Source of the DNA: CAWULT01 sp963923455
Lineage (GTDB): Bacteria; Acidobacteriota; Vicinamibacteria; Vicinamibacterales; UBA2999
DNA: 49,000 bases
Reading direction: 5' to 3'
Assembly (NCBI GenBank): GCA_963923455.1
Contig: CAWULT010000023.1
Coordinates: forward strand, 1-49,000
Part shown: piece by piece, positions 8,068-18,110 of the stretch
Layout: each line of letters opens with the position of its first letter
How positions within the stretch are numbered: position 1 is the first letter of the stretch
Notes under the pieces: generated by a model
Database searches by the model: none
What the model saw: only the letters and a program-made list of their open reading frames with translations
What the model was told of the DNA's origin: nothing
Translations under genes and position numbers: made by a program

Positions 8068-9372
8068 CTAGTTCTGGCGGCGGAGGAACGCCGGCACGTC
8101 GAGCGCCGAGTCGATCTCGATGCCCTCGCTCGACGGCGTGTCCCGGACGAGCTGCGGCGGCCGCGTCACGTTGGTCATGTCGATCGACCGGCGCCGGCCC
8201 ATGGACACGCCCGTGTGCACGGCCTCCCGCGTCACGGCCTGCGCGGGCGAGGGCGCGGGGCCGTCCGTGCCGTTCTGCACCAGCACCGGCACCTCCACCG
8301 TCTCGCCCTTCTGCAGGTGCGCGGTGTAGCTGCTCAGGTCCACCGGCGTCTGCACGGTGGCGGCCGTTCCACGGCCAGCGCCCCTGTCGAAGCCCGTGGC
8401 GATCACGGTGATCTTCACCTTGCCCGAGAGCGTCGGGTCGACCACCGCGCCGAAGATGATGTTCGCGTCCTCGTGCGCGGCCTTCTGGATCACGCTGGAC
8501 GCCTCGCTGACCTCCATCAGGCCCAGGTCCGGGCCGCCGGTCACGTTGATGATCACCCCGCGCGCGCCATTGACCGAGATGTCCTCGAGCAGCGGGCTGG
8601 CGATGGCCATCTGCGCGGCCCGCATCGCCCGGTCCTCGCCCTCGGCGACGCCGGTGCCCATCATCGCGACGCCCATGCCCGACATGATCGTCTTGACGTC
8701 GGCGAAGTCGAGGTTGATGAGGCCGGGCACGAGGATCAGGTCCGAGATGCCCTGGATGGCCTGGCGGAGCACGTCGTCGGCTATCGCGAACGCGTCGGTC
8801 AGCGGCGTGTTGCGGTCGATCACCGAGAGGAGCCGCTCGTTCGGGATCGTGATCACCGTGTCCACGCACTCGCGCAGCGCGTCGAGGCCGGCCTCGGCCT
8901 GTCTGGCCCGCTTGCGGCCCTCGAACGTGAAGGGCTTGGTCACCACGGCGATGGTGAGCGCGCCGAGCTCGCTCGCGAGGCTCGCGATCACCGGGGCCGC
9001 GCCCGTGCCGGTACCGCCGCCGAGGCCCGCCGTCACGAAGATCATGTCGGCGCCCGACAGCGACTGGATGATCGCGTCGGTGTCCTCGAGTGCCGCCTGA
9101 CGCCCGATGTTCGGATCGGCGCCGGCCCCGAAGCCCTTGGTGAGCTTGTGGCCGATCTGCACCTTCGATACGGCGCGATTGTGGTCGAGCGCCTGCAGGT
9201 CGGTGTTGGCCACGAGGAACTCGACGCCACCGAGGCCCACGTCGACCATGCGGTTGACGGCATTGCTGCCGCCGCCGCCGACCCCGATCACCTTGATCTT
9301 CACGACCCGGCGCACGTCGGGCGCGAGCGTCATCCTCAGCCCCTCCGCCTCGCGTCCCAGAAGCTCCCTCAT
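8068..9372 (-). CDS. ftsZ: Cell division protein FtsZ
   Basis: This tubulin-like GTPase forms the cytoplasmic Z ring. The protein has 434 residues. The GTP-binding glycine motif GGGTGTG is at about 118-124, and the T7 loop NLDFAD (220-225) carries the catalytic acidic residues. A variable linker (about 340-415) leads to a C-terminal peptide DVPAFLRRQN (425-434), the conserved tail bound by FtsA and other partners. The ATG at 9372 has a very strong GGAGGAGG ribosome site; M14 is a weaker alternative. It is the last gene of the dcw cluster, 45 bases after ftsA, and the hairpin at 7965-7980 may mark the operon end. Confidence 0.98.
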   Translation of the reverse strand: MRELLGREAEGLRMTLAPDVRRVVKIKVIGVGGGGSNAVNRMVDVGLGGVEFLVANTDLQALDHNRAVSKVQIGHKLTKGFGAGADPNIGRQAALEDTDAIIQSLSGADMIFVTAGLGGGTGTGAAPVIASLASELGALTIAVVTKPFTFEGRKRARQAEAGLDALRECVDTVITIPNERLLSVIDRNTPLTDAFAIADDVLRQAIQGISDLILVPGLINLDFADVKTIMSGMGVAMMGTGVAEGEDRAMRAAQMAIASPLLEDISVNGARGVIINVTGGPDLGLMEVSEASSVIQKAAHEDANIIFGAVVDPTLSGKVKITVIATGFDRGAGRGTAATVQTPVDLSSYTAHLQKGETVEVPVLVQNGTDGPAPSPAQAVTREAVHTGVSMGRRRSIDMTNVTRPPQLVRDTPSSEGIEIDSALDVPAFLRRQN

Positions 9373-9417
9373 GCCGTGCCTCCTCCAGGCTCCCCACCGT
9401 CCGGGAACCGCCTCACT

Positions 9418-10650
9418 TCAGAAGAATTCCTTGAAAATCCCACGAAGCCGCCCGACGACTCCGCTGAACGCTCCCACGCCGACCTTCGACGGCGGGGCCA
9501 CCCGGTTGCGATGCGCGTAGAGCAGCAGCCCCACGGGCGTGGCGAACACCGGGCTGTTGACGTGGTCGGCCAGTCCGCCGACCCCGGCGGGGTGCCCGCG
9601 CCGGATCGGCAGATCGAAGATCTGCTCGGCGATCTCGGGCATGCCCTCCAGGATCGCGCCGCCGCCCGTCAGCACGATGCCGGAGTTCAACGACTTCTCG
9701 TAGCCGGCGCGCCGGATCTCGTCCCACACGAGGTGGAAGATCTCCTCCGCGCGCGGCTGCAGGATCTCGCTGAGGATGCGCCGCTTCATCACGCGTGCCT
9801 TGCGGCCGCCCACGCTGGCGACCTCGATCGTCTCGTCCTCGTCGACCATCGCCGAGAGCGCGCAGCCGTTCTTCCGCTTCACCTTCTCCGCGTCGGGAAT
9901 CGGCGTCCGCAGCCCGACCGCGATGTCGTTGGTGAAGTGGTCGCCACCGACGGCCACGACGCCGGTGTGCCAGAGGCTGCCGCGCTCGAAGATGGCCAGG
10001 TCCGCCGTGCCGCCGCCGATGTCGACCAGCGCGACGCCGAGCTCCTTCTCGTCGGGCGTCAGCACGGCCTCGGCCGCCGCCAGCTGCTCGATCACGGTGT
10101 CCTGCACCGCCACGCCGGCGCGGTTCACGCAGGCCACGATGTTCTGGGTGGACGTCGCGGCGCCGGTGACCACGTGGACGTTCACCTCCAGCCGGCTGCC
10201 GTTCATGCCCAGCGGGGAGGCGATGCCGTCCTGCTCGTCCACGACGAAGTCCTGCGGCAGCACGTGCAGGATCTCGCGGCCGGTCGGCAACGCCACCGCC
10301 TTCGCCGCGTCGATGGCGCGGCGGACGTCGTCGCGCGTGACCTCCCGGTTCTTGCCGGCCACGGCGATCACGCCGCGGCTGTTGAAGCCCTTGACGTGAG
10401 GGCCCGACAGCGCGAGGTGCACCGAGTCGACCTCGACGCCGGCCATCAGCTCGGCCTCCTCGACGGCCTTCTTGATCGACTCGACGGCGGCCTCGAGGTT
10501 GACGACGACGCCGCGCTTGATCCCGCGCGACTCCGCCACGCCGATGCCGACGACCTCCAGCGAGCCGTCGTCGAGCGCCTCGCCCACGACGCAGCACACG
10601 GTCGACGTGCCGACGTCCAACCCCACGACGTATCGTTCTCTACGTGCCAC
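9418..10650 (-). CDS. ftsA: Cell division protein FtsA
   Basis: This actin-like ATPase tethers FtsZ filaments to the membrane. The protein has 410 residues. The N-terminal phosphate-1 motif is LDVGTSTVCCVVGE (about 10-23), the phosphate-2 motif DIGGGTADLAIFE is mid-protein, and the adenosine motif LTGGGAILEG is near residue 330. The last residues (GVVGRLRGIFKEFF) make the amphipathic membrane-targeting helix. The start is GTG 10650, which shares one base with the ftsQ stop codon; a GGAG site lies eight bases upstream. A longer frame-open extension upstream is ruled out by the ftsQ overlap. It lies between ftsQ and ftsZ, the standard order. Confidence 0.97.
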   Translation of the reverse strand: MARRERYVVGLDVGTSTVCCVVGEALDDGSLEVVGIGVAESRGIKRGVVVNLEAAVESIKKAVEEAELMAGVEVDSVHLALSGPHVKGFNSRGVIAVAGKNREVTRDDVRRAIDAAKAVALPTGREILHVLPQDFVVDEQDGIASPLGMNGSRLEVNVHVVTGAATSTQNIVACVNRAGVAVQDTVIEQLAAAEAVLTPDEKELGVALVDIGGGTADLAIFERGSLWHTGVVAVGGDHFTNDIAVGLRTPIPDAEKVKRKNGCALSAMVDEDETIEVASVGGRKARVMKRRILSEILQPRAEEIFHLVWDEIRRAGYEKSLNSGIVLTGGGAILEGMPEIAEQIFDLPIRRGHPAGVGGLADHVNSPVFATPVGLLLYAHRNRVAPPSKVGVGAFSGVVGRLRGIFKEFF

Positions 10651-11536
10651 TAGTCGTCTCCACGTCTGGTCCGCCCGCGCCGCGCCGGCCGGACGTCCGA
10701 AACCCCGCTCACCGGCCGCACCAGGGGTCGCGCGACCCGCGGCCGGACGTACACGCGACCGTCGAACCGCAGGTCCACGTAGTCGATGTCGTCCACGCGC
10801 GCGCGCAGCGCGTCGCGCAGTTCCACGTACGACTGGATCCGCTCGGCGAACCGCTCGCGCCCCAGGCGCACGAGCACCGTGTCGTCCTTCAGGATCACCG
10901 CCACGTCGCGCGGGTCGCTGACGTCGATCTGCGACACCCGCTTCGACAGGTCCGGCCGGCGGCCCACCTCGGCCAGCAGCCGCCCCGCCAGCGCCGCGCG
11001 CGCCGGGTCGACGGCGCCCTCCGCGTCGCGCAGGGGCGCCAGGCCGTCGATGACCGGCAGGTCGAGCTCGGCGTAGCTCGGCCCGAACTCGCCGATCAAC
11101 ACGCCGTGCTGGTCCACGAGCTGAAGCTGGCCGCCCACCCGGCCGATGCCCATCGGCTGGCGCTCGGAGATGATCACGAGCATCGTGCCGGGGAACACGC
11201 GCCGGACGGCGGCGTCCTGGACCCACGGCAGCGCGCGCAGGCGGGCACGCAGGCTCTCGAGGTCGGCCGTCACCATGCTGGTGCCCTTCAGGTCCTCGGT
11301 CAGCGACAGCACCTCGCCGAGGGCCATCCGCGAGTTGCCGACGACCGACACCTTGGCGATCGTCAGCGCCTGCGCCGACAGCACGAGGCCGGCCGTCCGG
11401 TACAGGCCGTAGGACACCATCGCGCCGATCACGACCACCCGGACGACGTACGCCCAGGGCTTGCGCCAGCCGCGGCGGCCGGCCGGGGAGACGTGCGCGC
11501 GCCGGAAGCGCTTGTCCGTCGGAGCCGCGACCGGCA

Positions 11537-11537
<1 letters not shown>
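10650..11537 (-). CDS. ftsQ: Cell division protein FtsQ (DivIB family)
   Basis: This 295-residue bitopic protein bridges early and late divisome parts. A basic cytoplasmic tail (1-28) is followed by one membrane helix (about 29-50), then a POTRA-like domain starting near VSVVGNSRMALGEVL and a beta-rich domain with the typical LPWVQDAAVRRVFPGTM segment (about 104-120). The ATG at 11537 shares one base with the murC stop. The low-complexity basic C-terminus (RPARRGRTRRG) is unusual but plausible. No murB or ddl lies between murC and ftsQ, where many bacteria have them. Confidence 0.93.
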
Positions 11538-12926
<1,389 letters not shown>

Positions 12927-12937
<11 letters not shown>

Positions 12938-14012
12938 GGCGCCCCCCCAGCTCGAGGATGCGGTCCACGATCGCCCGCGCGGCGTCGGGCCTGGCCATCC
13001 GGGCCGCCGCCGCGGCGATCCGTGCGCGCGCCGGCGCGTCGCCGGCCAGCGCGAGGATCTCCTCCGCGAGCCGCGCGCCGGTCAGATCGCGCTGCTCGAC
13101 CATCCGCGCCGCGCCGCGCGTGACGAGCGCCAGCGCGTTCTTCTTCTGGTGGTCGTCGGTGGCGGTCGGCAGCGGCACGAGGATCGAGGGCTTCCCGGCG
13201 GCCATCAGCTCGGCCAGCGTGGTCGCGCCCGATCGGCACACCACCACGTCGGCCATCCGCATCTCGCGGTCCATCTCGTACAGGAACGGCTCGACACGGG
13301 CCGCGAGGCCGGCGGCCCGGTAGGCCTCGCGGACCACCTCGACGTCGCGCTCGCCCGTCTGGTGCGTCAGGTCCACCCGGGCGCCCGCCGCCAGGCGCGG
13401 CGCGGCCTCGGCCATCGCGACGTTGATCGCGTGCGCGCCCTGCGAGCCGCCGAACACCAGCACGCGGACCGGCCCGCCGGCCGCCGGCGCCGGCAGCGGC
13501 TCGAAGAACGCCCGGCGCACCGGGTTGCCGGCGACGAACGCCTTGCCGCCGAACACCGGCAGGCTCTCCTCGTAGGTGACCGCCGCGGCCCGGACGACGC
13601 GCGCCAGCAGCCGGTTCGTGATGCCAGGGGTGGCGTTCTGCTCCATCAGCATCGTCGGCACGCCGCGCAGCGCGGCCAGCCCCACCACCGGGCCGGAGCT
13701 GTAGCCGCCGACGCCGACGACCACGGCGGGACGATGGCGCGAGATCACGCGCCACGCGTCGAGCGCGCTCAGGGGCAGCAGCGCCAGCCCCCGCAGCAGC
13801 GAGGCCAGCGACTTGCCCTTCAGCCCGGCGCTTCGAATCACGTCCAGTGGAAACCCCTCACGCGGAATCACGCGCGCCTCGATCCCGGCCGCCGTTCCGA
13901 CGAACACCACGTGCCCATCCGCCACCCGCGCCAGCAGCTCGCGCGCGACGGCCACCCCCGGGTAGAGGTGTCCGCCGGTGCCGCCGCCGGCGATCAGCAC
14001 CGACAGGCTCAC
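12927..14012 (-). CDS. murG: UDP-GlcNAc:lipid I N-acetylglucosaminyltransferase MurG
   Basis: This peripheral membrane enzyme transfers GlcNAc to lipid I to make lipid II. The protein has 361 residues. The first glycine-rich loop GGGTGGHLYPG (9-19), the middle FGGSQGAHAIN (about 187-197) and the donor-binding segment ATDDHQKKNA (about 284-293) are all present, as in the GT28 family. The start is GTG at 14012, placed just before the first beta strand. It follows ftsW after about 60 bases and overlaps murC. Confidence 0.97.
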
Positions 14013-14072
14013 CTGGCCGCACCGTCCCGCGGCCCTGGCCCGCGTCTCGCGTCCTCGCGCACGGAGCGGCCG

Positions 14073-15173
14073 TCACGCATCGGCCGACTCGTGCTGCGAG
14101 ATGTTCAGCAACACACCCACGCCCAGCAGGTTGATGAGCAGCGACGACCCCCCGGCGCTGACGAGCGGCAACGCGATGCCCTTGGTCGGCAGCAGGCCCA
14201 GCACCACGCTGACGTTGACCAGGGCCTGCACCGCGATCATGGTGGTCAGCCCGATGGCGAGGAACGCGCCGAAGCTGTCCTCGGCACGCAGCGCGATCCG
14301 CAGCCCGCGCCACGCGATGACGCAGAAGCAGACCAGCATCGCGGTGGTGCCGATGAGGCCCATCTCCTCGCCGATCACCGCGAAGATGAAGTCGGTGTGG
14401 GGCTCCGGCAGGTAGAACAGCTTCTGCACACCGGCCATCAGGCCCCGGCCGAACAGGCCGCCCGTGCCGATGGCGATCGACGACTGGATGATGTGGTAGC
14501 CGTCGCCGAGGGGATCCGCCCACGGGTCGAGGAAGGCCAGCAGGCGGCGCCGGCGGTAGGGTGCGCTCCACAGGATCAGCGACAGCGTGGGCGCGGCGAC
14601 GAGCAGCAGTCCGAGCAGGTAGCGGTAGTTCAGCCCGGCCGCGAAGATCATGACGCCCGAGATGAGCATCAGCGTCGAGGCGGTGCCGAAGTCGGGCTGC
14701 AGCATGATCAGGCCCGCCATCAGCCCGACGATGATCCCGATGGGCGCCAGTGAGTACTTCACCTCGTCGATCCGGTGCATGCGGCGCTCGAGCACCAGCG
14801 CGGTGAAGAAGATGCAGGCCACCTTCGCCAGCTCCGACGGCTGGATGCCGAGGCCGCCGATCCCGAACCACCGGCGGCTGCCGTTGACGGGGGCGCTGAA
14901 CATCACCGCGACGAGCATCAGCGCCACGACGCCGACCAGCGACCAGACGAACGCGTCGGTCCGGTAGGTGCGATAGTCGACGCGCATCGCGATGGCCAGC
15001 ACGGCCAGGCCGACGACCGCCCAGAGCAGCTGCTTGGTCAGGAAGAGGCCCGGCTGGTCGAAGCGTTCGAACGCCACGACGGCGGAGGCGCTGTAAACCA
15101 TCACGACGCTGGCGCAGACCAGCAGGAACGTGGCGGTGAACAGCACCCGATCCGACTTGAGCTTCCTCGCCAC
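14073..15173 (-). CDS. ftsW: Lipid II glycosyltransferase FtsW (SEDS family)
   Basis: This septal peptidoglycan polymerase works with FtsI. The protein has 366 residues with about ten membrane helices. The SEDS signatures PSELAKVA (about 133-140) and, near the C-terminus, PTKGIALPLVSAGGSSLL are intact, and an extracellular loop has YLPEPHTDFIFAVIGEE. The GTG start at 15173 has an AGGGGG site nine bases upstream. The gene is separated from the upstream murD by a 470-base region full of inverted repeats, the only break in an otherwise tightly packed cluster; a separate promoter there is possible but I cannot identify one. Confidence 0.96.
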   Translation of the reverse strand: MARKLKSDRVLFTATFLLVCASVVMVYSASAVVAFERFDQPGLFLTKQLLWAVVGLAVLAIAMRVDYRTYRTDAFVWSLVGVVALMLVAVMFSAPVNGSRRWFGIGGLGIQPSELAKVACIFFTALVLERRMHRIDEVKYSLAPIGIIVGLMAGLIMLQPDFGTASTLMLISGVMIFAAGLNYRYLLGLLLVAAPTLSLILWSAPYRRRRLLAFLDPWADPLGDGYHIIQSSIAIGTGGLFGRGLMAGVQKLFYLPEPHTDFIFAVIGEEMGLIGTTAMLVCFCVIAWRGLRIALRAEDSFGAFLAIGLTTMIAVQALVNVSVVLGLLPTKGIALPLVSAGGSSLLINLLGVGVLLNISQHESADA

Positions 15174-15317
15174 TGCACTTCCCCCTACAGAACGTCACGG
15201 AACGTCCGAGAACACCGTTGTCGCGGGTCCATCCCCCCGCCCCGAGCCCGGCCCGGAATGCCCTGTTGGCGAATCCGGCCTCGTGCTCTAAGATCCCGAT
15301 CCCTTGCGGGCCGGAGC

Positions 15318-15399
15318 CCGCCGAAACCGCCCGGGTATCGCGGGCGGCTTCGGCGGTCTCGGGGCGCCGACGCTGCGCGGGTATCGCGCGCGGCTCGGC
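15318..15399. repeat. Two tandem related hairpins with a shared GGGTATCGCG core
   Basis: The first hairpin has 16-base arms (15318-15333 and 15341-15356) with one G-T-type mismatch and a seven-base loop. The second (arms about 15366-15379 and 15385-15399) is imperfect. Both carry the same ten-base core GGGTATCGCG, at 15333-15342 and 15379-15388, an offset of 46 bases, and share flanking GCCGA and CGGCG ends. This looks like a duplicated palindromic unit, of REP type or an RNA structure. Confidence 0.65.
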
Positions 15400-15421
15400 G
15401 TCCACGGTCCGCGGAGGGGAA

Positions 15422-15541
15422 GCGGTCAGCAGTCATCAGCCGGCTCGAGGGATGGGCCACCCACCTCGCAGACTGGGGTTAGTCTGCGTTCCCAGCGGTA
15501 GGCTCCCACCCGCGCCAGGCCGACTGACGACTGCTCACCGC
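15422..15541. repeat. Nested inverted repeat of about 120 bases (possible structured RNA or miniature element)
   Basis: The outer arms are 15422-15442 and 15521-15541, matching at 18 of 21 positions as an inverted repeat. Inside lies a perfect 8-bp hairpin (CGCAGACT 15467-15474, loop GGGGTT, AGTCTGCG 15481-15488). The composition of the arms (GTCAGCAGTCATCAGC type) differs from the coding DNA around it. No target-site duplication or transposase was seen. Confidence 0.55.
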
Positions 15542-15643
15542 TCCCATGGGAGCGTCACGTCCGGTTGTCCGTCCCGCCGTCCCTTTCCGGCCGGGTCCCG
15601 CCCGGCCGCGTTTCCATCCGTCCCGGCCGTCGCCGGGCCCGAC

Positions 15644-17017
15644 TCACGCGCCCAGGCGCGAGCCGAGATCCACCACGGCCGACTTGAACGCCCGGCCGCG
15701 CTCCGCGTAGTCCCGAAACCAGTCGAAGCTGGCGCACGCCGGCGCCAGCAGCACGGTTCCGTCCGGCCGTGCCGCCTCGTACCCACGGCTGACGGCCTCG
15801 CCCATCGAGCCCGCGTCGAGCACCGGCAGCAGGTCGTCGAGCGCCGCGTGCACCAGCGGCGCCGCGGCGCCGATTGCCACGACCGCGCGGGCACGGCCGG
15901 CCAGCGCGTCGCGCAGGTCGCGCAGGTCTCCGCCCTTGAAGTGCCCGCCGACGATGGGCACCACGCCGGCCGGAAAGCTCTCGATCGACCGGCGCGCCGC
16001 CTCCACGTTGGTCGCCTTCGAGTCGTTGACGAAGCGGACGCCGCCGACCTGCCCGGCCGGCTCCATCACGTGCTCCAGCCCGTGGAAGCCGCGCAGGCCC
16101 GCGGCCATCGACGCCGGGCTGGCCCCCGCGACGTGGGTCACGGCGACGGCGGCCACGACGTTCTGCAGCATGTGCCGCCCCGTCAACTCGACGGCCGACA
16201 CCGGCACCAGCCGGTCCGTGCCCGTCGTCGTCCGGCGGACGATCCAGCCACCGTCGACGACGAAGCCCTCCCGGGCGTGCCCGGACGGCGAGAAGCCGAC
16301 CTGGCGTGCGGCCGTGCCCCGCGCGTGCCGCATCACGATGGGGTCGTCCACGTTGACGACGGCCCAGTCCTCGGGCGTCTGGCTGGCGAAGATCCTGGCC
16401 TTCGCCGCCGCGTAGGCCTCCAGGGTCGGGTGCCGATCGAGGTGGTCGTCGGCCAGGTTCAGCCACAGCGCGATCCACGGCCGGAAGGTCGTCGTGGTCT
16501 CGAGCTGGAAGCTGCTCGCCTCGACCACGTGGATCGTCTCCGGCGTCGACGCCTCGACCTGCGCGCTGAGCGGCACGCCGATGTTCCCGCCGACCAGCAC
16601 GGCCCGGCCGTCGGCCTCGAGCATCCGTCCGATCACGGTCGTCGTCGTCGACTTCCCCTTCGTGCCGGTGATCGCGATCATCCGGCCCCGCAGCCAGCGG
16701 GAGGCGAGCTCGAGCTCGCCGATGATCTCCACGCCCTTCGCGCGCGCGCCGGCGAACACCGGCTGTTCCAGCGGCACGCCCGGGCTCGTGACGATCAGGT
16801 CCGCCCCGGCGAGCGTCGCGTCCTGGTGCCCGCCGAGCTCCAGCGTCACGCCCAGCGCGGCCAGGCGATCCGCGCCGTCGAAGGCCGGCCGCATGTCGGT
16901 CAGCGTCACGCGGCCTCCCCGGCGCGCCAGCAGCTCGGCCGCGGCGATGCCGCTCCGCGCGGCCCCCACGACCACCACCGCGCGCCCGACGACCGAGAAC
17001 TCCACGCCCGCCACCAC
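15644..17017 (-). CDS. murD: UDP-N-acetylmuramoylalanine--D-glutamate ligase MurD
   Basis: This cytoplasmic ligase adds D-glutamate to UDP-MurNAc-L-Ala. The protein has 457 residues. An N-terminal Rossmann-like domain begins VVVVGAARSGIAAAELL (14-30), the ATP-binding loop GTKGKSTTT is at 118-126, and later motifs GLEHVMEPAGQVGGVRFVNDSKATN (the conserved DSKATN, about 315-320) confirm the family. The GTG at 17017 lies one base after the mraY stop; a second GTG directly follows and could equally serve. There is no strong ribosome site, so coupling to mraY translation is likely. Confidence 0.96.
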   Translation of the reverse strand: MVAGVEFSVVGRAVVVVGAARSGIAAAELLARRGGRVTLTDMRPAFDGADRLAALGVTLELGGHQDATLAGADLIVTSPGVPLEQPVFAGARAKGVEIIGELELASRWLRGRMIAITGTKGKSTTTTVIGRMLEADGRAVLVGGNIGVPLSAQVEASTPETIHVVEASSFQLETTTTFRPWIALWLNLADDHLDRHPTLEAYAAAKARIFASQTPEDWAVVNVDDPIVMRHARGTAARQVGFSPSGHAREGFVVDGGWIVRRTTTGTDRLVPVSAVELTGRHMLQNVVAAVAVTHVAGASPASMAAGLRGFHGLEHVMEPAGQVGGVRFVNDSKATNVEAARRSIESFPAGVVPIVGGHFKGGDLRDLRDALAGRARAVVAIGAAAPLVHAALDDLLPVLDAGSMGEAVSRGYEAARPDGTVLLAPACASFDWFRDYAERGRAFKSAVVDLGSRLGA

Positions 17018-17018
17018 A

Positions 17019-18110
17019 TCACCGCAGTTTCAGCGTCGTCAGGCTGAACAACGCGAAGATGACCGCCACGATCAGGAACCGGGTGATGACCTTGGGCTCG
17101 CTCCATCCCATCAGCTCGAAGTGATGGTGCAGCGGCGACATCTTGAAGACACGCTTGCCGGTCAGCTTGAACGAGGTGACCTGGATGATCACGGACAGGG
17201 CCTCGAGCACCCAGACGCCGCCGACGATCACGAGGAGGATCTCCTGCTTGATCAGGATCGCGACGGTGCCGATCGCGCCGCCCAGGCCGAGCGAGCCGAC
17301 GTCGCCCATGAAGATCTCGGCGGGATACGAGTTGTACCAGAGGAAGCCGAGGCTCGCCCCGACGAGCGCGCCGCAGAAGATCGTCAACTCGCCCGCGGGC
17401 GGGAAGCGCACGAGCAGCAGGTAGTCGGCCAGCACCGCGTGGCCGGTCACGTAGGCGAGTGCCGTGAAGGCGGCCGCGGCCACGCCGAAGGTGCTGATCG
17501 CCAGCCCGTCGAGCCCGTCGGTCAGGTTGACGGCGTTGGTCGCCGCGATGATCACCAGCACCGCGAACACGGCGTAGAGCGAGCCGAGGTCCGGGATCAG
17601 GTTCTTGAAGAACGGGAAGATCAGGCGCGTGTTGTAGAGCGGCGGGTTCTGGTGGGCCATGACCAGCAGCGCCGCGCCGACGCCGAGCCCGACCAGGATC
17701 AGTCCGCCCATCTTGTAGCGTGGAATGAGGCCGTGGTGGGATCGCCGCGTCAGCTTGAGGTAGTCGTCCGCGAAGCCCACGGCGCCGCAGCCCACCGTCG
17801 CCAGGACGGCGGTCCAGACGTACGGGTTCGACAGGTCGGCCCACAGCAGCGTCGGCACGACGGCGGCCGTCAGGATGAGCAGCCCGCCCATCGTCGGCGT
17901 GCCGGCCTTGGCCCGGTGCGACTGCGGCCCGTCCTGCCGGATCACCTGGCCGATCTGGAAGTCGCGCAGCTTGCGGATCATCCAGGGGCCGAGCACGAGG
18001 CTGATGACGAGCGCGGTCAGGCTCGCCGCCGCGGTGCGGAACGTGATGTACCGCGTGACGTTCAGCACGCTGATGTGCGAGGCGAGCGGCGGCAGCAGGT
18101 AGTACAGCAT
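17019..18110 (-). CDS. mraY: Phospho-N-acetylmuramoyl-pentapeptide-transferase MraY
   Basis: This integral membrane enzyme makes lipid I from UDP-MurNAc-pentapeptide and undecaprenyl phosphate. The protein has 363 residues and about ten membrane helices. Hallmarks are HRAKAGTPTMGGLL (65-78), the catalytic-type aspartate pair in GFADDYLKL (D115-D116), NLTDGLDGLA (195-204) and the C-terminal SPLHHHFELMGW (about residue 330). The frame is open far upstream inside murF; the ATG at 18110 is chosen because it gives the family's normal N-terminus and shares one base with the murF stop. Confidence 0.97.
   Translation of the reverse strand: MLYYLLPPLASHISVLNVTRYITFRTAAASLTALVISLVLGPWMIRKLRDFQIGQVIRQDGPQSHRAKAGTPTMGGLLILTAAVVPTLLWADLSNPYVWTAVLATVGCGAVGFADDYLKLTRRSHHGLIPRYKMGGLILVGLGVGAALLVMAHQNPPLYNTRLIFPFFKNLIPDLGSLYAVFAVLVIIAATNAVNLTDGLDGLAISTFGVAAAAFTALAYVTGHAVLADYLLLVRFPPAGELTIFCGALVGASLGFLWYNSYPAEIFMGDVGSLGLGGAIGTVAILIKQEILLVIVGGVWVLEALSVIIQVTSFKLTGKRVFKMSPLHHHFELMGWSEPKVITRFLIVAVIFALFSLTTLKLR

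Larger units (their letters stand above)
15174..15643. other. 470-base gap between murD and ftsW, rich in inverted repeats
   Basis: No convincing gene is present. Open frames here are short and have no recognisable domains. The gap holds two related hairpins (15318-15399), a larger nested inverted repeat (15422-15541), a perfect 12-base palindrome CTCCCATGGGAG (15541-15552) and a GC hairpin (GGCCGGG 15589-15595 with CCCGGCC 15601-15607). No clear sigma70 promoter or T-tract terminator was found on the minus strand. Confidence 0.7.

Noticed and set aside
15318..15356. Intrinsic terminator for murD or ftsW
   Set aside because: The hairpin is strong but there is no T-tract on either strand, and the duplicated hairpin next to it suggests a repeat element instead.
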